Shown: one piece after another, positions 57,308 through 64,000 of the stretch
Position numbering within the stretch: the stretch's first letter is position 1
Layout of the letters: each line of letters begins with the position of its first letter
Assembly: GCF_000972845.2 (NCBI RefSeq)
Contig: NC_040013.1
Location: 7,528,061-7,592,060, forward strand
Direction of reading: 5' to 3'
Source of the DNA: Larimichthys crocea
Lineage: Eukaryota > Chordata > Actinopteri > Sciaenidae
DNA length: 64,000 nt
Made by a program: the position numbers and the translations under genes
The notes under the pieces: generated by a model
Database searches by the model: none
What the model saw: the letters and a program-made list of their open reading frames with translations, nothing else
What the model was told of the DNA's origin: nothing

Positions 57308-60300
57308 ATGAATATCATCACAGAATTAAAATTTGTCCCAGCAAGAGACACACATCCTATAATACACTGTGTATTTAATAACAACCTCAAGAAGCTCAAA
57401 AAATTGCTAAAGGACAACAACATTAATGAAACATACCCATGCAGAGAGGTGAAAGACTATATAACCCCACTGATTGCAGCTGTTGTAAAACACAATGTAG
57501 ATATTTGTAGTTTCCTTTTGCATGAAGGTGCAGACCCAAACTGTGGTTCCGAAACTGGCTCAGCACCTTTGCATTATGTCTCACTATTGAACGCTCCACT
57601 TATCTTTGTTGAAAAACTGCTGGAAGCAAACGCTAAACCAAATGTATGTAATCTACATCAAATCACACCACTGCAATATGCTGCTATCAGTAACAGGGAA
57701 GATGTTATGAAAGAGCTCATCGCTGCTGGTGCACAGGTAACATTGTTTCCTGTCAATGATCCTGAACGTATTACACACAATGAAAAATTATCTCAGATGG
57801 TTCATAACCTTGCATCAAAAGGACATGAATTATGCTCAAAAATCAAATATTTTGTGGACATAGAAAATGCTGTGCGAATGAAATCACCTGAAGAAGTGTT
57901 CAAAACTTTTGACAGTCACATGCTGCGGGAGGATCCTCAGAGCCATCTGACCATGATTGAAATTTTCTTTAATTTTTCTGGGCAAAATGAAGAAAAATAC
58001 AGAGAGGGAAGTATGAAATGGCTGAAAGACACTGGAAACGTGAACACCTACATTGCAAATGCTGTTAGTCGATTTCCAAATGTCCCTGAGGCGTTTATAA
58101 CAGTTGTAGTTCATAGCTTACGTGCAGTTCTCTGCACAATGGGAGACATCCCAGATGAGCAAGCACTAGCTATTATTGACAAACTACTGGACCAACTTCA
58201 CAGAAAAGAGAGGCCTAAAATATGGGAAGCTGTACTGCAAACACTCTATGTGATAACACAGAAAACAAAAGGCATGAATGGCTGGGACCCCAACTTTGTT
58301 GAGAAGTTATGCAAAACAGTTGCTCCTTTTATAGAGGAACAATACTCCTCTGACATTAGAGTCTTCACATACAGCATTTTTGCAAACTTACTTTCAGTTG
58401 AACATGCAGCGAGCATCTTTACATCAGTAGGGGTAACTTCAGTGCCTGAGGACATACTGACATCTGCAGACATGAAAATGAATGACAAACTGAAAGAACT
58501 GCTCCGACGACTGAAAAATCATTTCAGCAAACAGAACATGGAATGTGAGGACTTTCCAGCCTTACCAGGATCCAAGAAGAAGAAGAAAAAGAATAAGAAA
58601 AAGAAGGAAAAGGCAGAAAACCCAAATGATGAAGGTTTCAATGCTGAAACTGATCAAACATCAGCTCCTATAGTGGAATCTACTTCAAATGTGAAGCCAT
58701 TCCACTTCAACCCAACTACATCATCAATAACACACAAATGGCTACAAATCAGCAAGAGGTGGAAAGAAAACTTAGAGAAGCTTCTGAGCACTGATGAAAG
58801 TAAAGTGACCAGAATTGGGAGCATGATTTATGTGAATGATGCAAAATTCCGCATAGCAAAGGGAAGTGATGGTACTGAGGTCTTCTTAGGGCTGAGAGAT
58901 GATGGCACTGAAGTTGCTATTAAGAGAATGTCTAAATGCAACTATCAAGTGCTGAAAAATGAAGAAGGGATTCTACGACTTCCAGAGCTTGATCATCCAT
59001 CTATTGTACGTTATGTCGATGCTGCAGAGGATGAGAACTTTGGATATCTTGGTCTTCAGCTTTGTGAATACACTTTGGAGGAATGTATCAGAAACAACGA
59101 TGATGGTCTGTTAAAAAAGAAACTTGTCTATCAGATCCTCGAGAGTTTAAGAGTGCTTCACTGTCAAAATCCTCCAATTCTTCACCGGGATCTCAAACCA
59201 CAGAATGTTTTAATTGGTAAGAAACGTAAAACATATCCTGAATATTTTAATTTATAATTAACATACATCATTTGTTTCCTGAGTTTGTCTACCTGATTTG
59301 TCCTGCAGATGTTAATGGGAGAGCAAGATTAGCTGATTTTGGCATAAGTAGACGGTTACTGAAAGGCCAAACAACTTATCGTACAGGCAGTGCAGGAACA
59401 AAATGCTGGATGGCCAAGGAGACTTTAGCAGATGAAGATGACATCCCATACAAACCGAGTACTGATGTACAGGTCAGTTTTTCTTTGACTCAAATGTAAC
59501 TAATGACTTGGCGAAAAATACTTCCTTAATTACAAAAATGTTCTGTTAATTCTTAAGGTGGCAGGCATGCTGATTTATTATACCCTCTCTGGTGGACACC
59601 ATCCTTTTGGCGACAAGTCCTATAAATGTGAGAGCAACATTCATGAAGGGTTGTACACTTTGGACCATGTTCAAGATGTGGTGGCAAAGGATCTCATTGA
59701 GTGGATGATCAATGCAGAACCAAAGAACAGACCAAAAGTTGAAGAATGCTTGAGTCATCCCTTCTTCTGGACCACTGACAGGTAAGGAAGAAACAACTGA
59801 CTGACTGATGAATTGATGAGATGAATCCATGTCAACTCTCAACTCTCAATTTCTGCCTTTATTGGATGGAATGGTACAAAATTTGGTTCAAACATTCATA
59901 GACGATTTTAATGACTGGTGATCCTCTTTTCATCTAGCCACACCAACAGGATGGCATTTTTGGTTCTGGATGAAATGTGTTCATACTTCACAATTCTGAA
60001 TAGCCACACAGGCAGTTTGAAGTCTGCTACTATATCCTCATCCTGGCTGCACTCACTGCTGTTTTTGAAGTTCGGTGTGCTTATCGGGACCACAGTGCAC
60101 ACTTTCAGTGTCATAGTGATAATGGTGCTAGAGTAAATTATTACAATTCCCCTTTTAAGGAACATTAATGTCACTTCCAAATTTAATGCCAATACATCTA
60201 ACAGTTTTTAATGCATTTCCCACAAATCACCAAAGTCATTACAATTCATCCAATAGGAACCATGATGTCTGAACATAATTTTGAGCCATTGCACCCAGGG

Positions 60301-61612
60301 GACATTGAGATATTCCATAGAATAGGGGAAAACAACTCTGTTTCTTGGCTTTGTAATTAATGCTGGAATTAGGTAGCTAGTTAGCAAGGTAGTCTAAAGT
60401 TTACAGCTTACATAACCTGACAGTCAATCATGTATACCGCTTTGGCACATGGAGAAATCCATACCAGGTCTGTCGTGCTGATTTAGAGTTGTTAGACTAT
60501 GATTGGGCAACTGTTGTATGATATGATACTTTTTAACGTTCTGTTTATTCTACAATTCATATATCCTAAAATAAACTTTTTTTTCCAGAGTGGAATACTT
60601 GAGAAGGACAGGTAACAGGGAGGAGGTGGCAAACTGTCGAAATACTGACCCAAAATTAATTTCTTCGCTTGAAGAATGTGCTGGCAATGTATCCTTCAAA
60701 CAGTGGAAAGATAAGGTGACTGCAACGTAACAAGTCTTCCTTCTCTATTCCTAATTTAAACATGACTAATTATTATTTTGGTGTTGCAGTTTCCACCAGC
60801 GTTGGTCCAGAAGATGGATGCCAAGAACAAAGCCTACCCTGACAACACACTGGGATTACTGCGCTTCATACGAAACCTTCATGAGCATTAGTGAGTGAAA
60901 CTGACTTGAAAGTCATGCAAGGCTTTAAAATATCACTAAAAAGCAATTGTCCATAATTTATCAACACTGAAACAATAATTATACACTTAAAGACAATATG
61001 AGTCTTAAGCATAATGTACAGACTATACTTTTTGTTCTTGCTGATACTGCGCACCTGTATGCCCTGAACAGTTTTTACATAACCACAGTATTTTATAGTT
61101 ATCAAATGGTGAAAAGCAAAAAGAATACTGTGGCACTTAATTTGATAATCCCTAAAACAAAGTTAATTTACTAGCCTGCATTTAAGGAAATTACATCATC
61201 ACATTTTTGACATTACTTAAATAGTTGATTTAAGTAATATTGCTGGTAACTTTCTGTACAAAGCACTAATAGTAATGATTATGCTGAAGTGTTCAGTGGT
61301 CATGACTGTCATAAGTAAACTAGATGACTGTGAAAGATTTGCAAGCTGGGTTTTTAATACTTCTTAAAAAAATATTTATCTTATGTTTGCAGTGCTAAGG
61401 ATGCAGCCCAAGTTGATGTGATGGCCTTTTTTCCTGACCTCTTTGGATGTGTTTACAAATTTGCCAAGACCCAAAGGTGGAATTTAGAGAGTCCCTTGAA
61501 GGAAATGTTTCAGAGAGAACACTTCACCACCAGCTTTGTGATGCCATTGATAAACCTTGAGGAGCACCTGGGTGTCCCAGTTCAAGAGTCTGAACCCAGT
61601 GACTTGAAGTGA
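57308..61612 (+). CDS. Ankyrin-kinase-KEN protein, RNase L/IRE1-like
   Basis: Six coding exons give 914 aa: 57308-59216, 59309-59472, 59558-59781, 60589-60715, 60790-60890 and 61393-61612. Residues about 18-150 hold a few ankyrin repeats ([33 protein letters not shown]). Residues about 180-415 look all-helical and are unrecognised, possibly ARM/HEAT-like. A lysine tract follows at 423-435. The kinase domain (about 523-765) keeps VAIK K539, HRDLKPQN with D628, and DFG at 646-648. The C-terminal KEN-type nuclease domain has [12 protein letters not shown], in which R836 and H841 match the RNase L catalytic Arg667/His672 as I recall them. RNase L and IRE1 cut RNA after kinase-domain dimerisation. 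By analogy this is a regulated endoribonuclease, but its ligand and substrate are unknown. Human RNase L has nine ankyrin repeats, a DFD-type pseudokinase and 741 aa, so this is not a simple orthologue. An ATG 18 nt after a splice acceptor sets the start. An upstream in-frame ATG at 57215 would read through the intron end. Confidence 0.85.
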
Positions 61613-62365
61613 AGTTGACTTCAAAATGAATAAAGGACTTCAGAAACAAGAGTTAAAAATCCAACAGGCCTTTTCACAATTGACATTTTCCTCCTGTGAT
61701 ATGTCAAAACATCTTTAATGAAATAGTCCTGCAAGGTTGTGTGTATTGTTATGTATTGTCAGTACAATACTATTTCTGAAAAGCTGACAGTAACAGGAAG
61801 TAGATTGTACGATAATGTTTTGTAGTATCATTTTAAGGCACTTTTACTTCACTTTAGTATTTGTACTTTTTGAGATTTCATACTTTTGCTTGACCATTAC
61901 CCTTGTGAGGAACAATACACTTTATTTTTATTATAAATTAATTTTTATTCTTGAATTTTTGCATGATCCCAAATGAGAATGATTGGATTGGTCATTTTGA
62001 TTTTTAGATGCTATTATGTTTTATTGGATGAAAAATGAATATGGTATTAAAATCTGCTGTCCGTGAAACTATAAAAGAGCTAAGAAATCAGTCCTCTTCA
62101 TGAATGGACTCAGGTTTTGTATTCTGTGAAGAGAATGAGACTCTACTGCATTCAACTTTGAAGATGTCTGGTGCCTTTTTTGAAGATTAGATTCAATTTT
62201 TTTCATTTAGATTTTTTTGTTTTGTTTTTTGTTTGTTTGTTTTGTGTGTGTTCCAGACGTTGGGTCTCTGTCTCAAGATCTAGACTTCTGATTCACAACA
62301 ATTTTCAACATTCCTCTTATCAATCTAAAAAATAATCTTCTTTCCGTCTTATCAGTGAAGATGGT
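61613..62365 (+). other. 3' UTR and spacer after the kinase/KEN gene
   Basis: The first polyadenylation-like aataaa lies only 16 nt after the stop (61629-61634) and others follow near 61920. An AAGTA-type repeat remnant occurs at about 61830-61920. A TATA-like ctataaaag is at 62068-62076. No gene is seen. Confidence 0.45.
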
Positions 62366-63950
62366 AATGTTTTATCATTCATTGATCACTGTGAATTATG
62401 TCACATGTACATAATATGATGTCACCATCCTTCATGCTGCAATTCAAAGTGAGTATTCATATAAATCCCTGTATGTACGCAAAAACCTTGACTTTTTTTT
62501 ATGAGATAGAGATAACCTGTAACCGTAACAGAGGTTAAACTTATGCATTTGCAGTATAGTTGGTAATGAAACAGTAGATTGGATGGACTGTATTTTACTG
62601 CATTGCAAGGGATGAACTCCTGAATAAATTCCATAAAATTTTAAACATTCAAACCAAATCTTGAAACAGAAAACAAGGATAAACAAGCTGATTGAAAGCT
62701 TGATTTTGGTTTTGTTCTGAACTTGAGTAAAAGAAGGAAGCTAAATCCACCTCATGAATGCCAGCTCACTGATCGATTGAGTCTGAATTCTTGTTCTCTG
62801 TGACTCTCACTTAGAAACAAACTTAAAGTTATGGATATAACTCTGGTTTCACTGGCATGGACCACACAATCAACAAGATACGTTTAAATGATTTAAATGA
62901 TTGAGAGTGAAGCGTGATCTAGTGTACTTCTTTGGTCTGATGCTCATGTGTAGGGAAGCTTTGGTAGGGAATCTGCCATAGCACCCAGGTGCTGATCCCG
63001 CTGGCTGCGTTATGACAGACAAGATTGATTTGTTTTTTAACATATCTTTTTTCTTTATGTCCTTTAGATCATTTGACAGCACCCTCTGCTCCTGCCTGGA
63101 CATATTCATTACAGAATGTGTGGGAACAATGCTTATGCAACAACACTGAATACACTGTCTTTTCCCTGTAGTGGGCACCGGAAAATGGACGCCAACCCGG
63201 GTTCTGGACTCTCTCAGAAAAAGCATAGAGAATCCGGTAGATTTTCAAAATAAAATACCCCGTGCAAACTGCCGGTCATAAAAACAGACAAAAGCGAAAC
63301 TAATTAACTACGTACTGTAGCATATTAACACATTTAGAAGCATGTTTAGAAGCACATAAACCAAGAAAATGACCAAATCTGAGCAACTAAACAAAGTCTG
63401 GTGGGCTAAACACTCCGCTTCTGAAACACTCCCGGTGGGGTTTGAAGAGACATGTCCAGTGGGGTTTCGGGGTAGGTCTATGGCAGGTGACTGTACAGTT
63501 AAATTAGACTGTTCAGAGAGATCTCAGAGGAAGTGCATGTCCTTACGTGTTTTGGAGAAGCCCAGCCCATTTCTAACGGGTCTCTTCCTGTCTTACAACA
63601 CAGAAAACAAGGAACAGAGGAACGTTGAGTTACTCCGTAGGACACCCTATTTCGACACAGTAAGTTAATTTTGTTTTAAGGTAAATTCTGGTTGTCAACC
63701 TGAATGAGGAACCTAAACAGTCAGTGAAGGCTTGGTGTGGGACTTTGTGTGTGTTAAAAACATAAAACATTGAATCATTAGCATGATTAGTGTTCAGTTG
63801 TAGTGTTGACTTGAAGTTTTATTTCTGTCCAAATTCAATTACTACTCAACTTGGCAAATACAGTACATACTGTATAGCATATAGAGAGTTTTAGTTGAAA
63901 TTATTTAGCACACCTGTATGTGCTGTTGTGAATATAACTCAATGAAAGAA
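62366..63950 (+). repeat. Duplicated 5' flank and leader of the kinase/KEN gene
   Basis: Blocks in the same order as 54240-57240 recur here with divergence. They include tgatgtcaccatcc with the following aaagtgagtattcat (62418-62462 against 54741-54784) and gtaacagaggttaa. The leader exon ending at a gtaagt donor (about 63525-63659), the 110-bp unit (about 63675-63790) and cacacctgtatgtgctgt (63909-63926 against 57210-57227) follow. In the first copy the last block lies just before the acceptor of the coding exon. A second, paralogous gene is therefore expected to start its coding exon just past the window end. No coding exon of it is inside the window. Confidence 0.7.
63290..63301 (+). promoter_or_regulatory. 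ISRE-like motif upstream of the second leader exon
   Basis: The 12-mer aaaagcgaaact differs at one position from the interferon-stimulated response element core gaaannGAAACT. It lies some 230 nt before the conserved leader block of the presumed second paralogue. The corresponding region of the first copy shows no clear match. A chance occurrence is possible. Confidence 0.3.
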
Positions 63951-64000
63951 AGACACTGAGACTGCTTGCGAATCCGAATTCCTTTACTTACAAACTTCAC

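Noticed and set aside
63369..63668. 99-codon open frame near the right edge as a gene
   Set aside because: It overlaps the duplicated leader exon and donor of the kinase/KEN family and its translation shows no domain.

Overview
The window looks like nuclear DNA of a ray-finned, probably percomorph, fish. Genes are split by GT-AG introns, gene density is low, and the spacers hold typical teleost repeats: Tc1/mariner, pogo/Tigger-like and hAT elements, tRNA-derived SINEs and long GT/AC/AT microsatellites. No bacterial, viral or CRISPR feature is present. All four protein-coding loci I can support lie on the + strand.

Layout: (1) about 1-24,830: the 3' half of slc24a2 (NCKX2, K+-dependent Na+/Ca2+ exchanger). 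It comprises seven exons from 7,742 to the stop at 21,385, including the 17-codon cassette of the cytosolic loop, followed by a long 3' UTR. Upstream exons lie outside the window or were not found. (2) 24,831-34,250: intergenic and repeat-rich, with a perfect 19-bp hairpin and several miniature transposons. (3) about 34,250-44,693: sepsecs, complete in 11 coding exons (485 aa) behind a promoter-like block. (4) about 48,060-54,230: lgi2, complete in 8 exons (539 aa). The sepsecs-lgi2 order and shared orientation match the human 4p15.2 arrangement as I recall it. (5) 56,300-61,612: a 914-aa ankyrin/kinase/KEN-domain gene of the RNase L/IRE1 type. (6) 62,370-64,000: a diverged second copy of the upstream flank and leader exon of that gene, so a tandem paralogue probably starts just beyond the window.

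The first three loci are conserved vertebrate genes for cation exchange, selenocysteine synthesis and a secreted neuronal LRR/EPTP protein. They share a neighbourhood but no obvious pathway. The most unusual locus is the last. Its KEN nuclease residues and kinase motifs are intact, but most of the RNase L ankyrin array is replaced by a long region predicted helical plus a lysine-rich stretch, and the locus seems to be expanding in tandem. It is the best candidate for an under-described system, possibly a fish-specific regulated RNase of innate immunity or stress.

Exon borders were placed by eye from splice sites, reading-frame continuity and remembered family sequences. Domain assignments were not checked by search.
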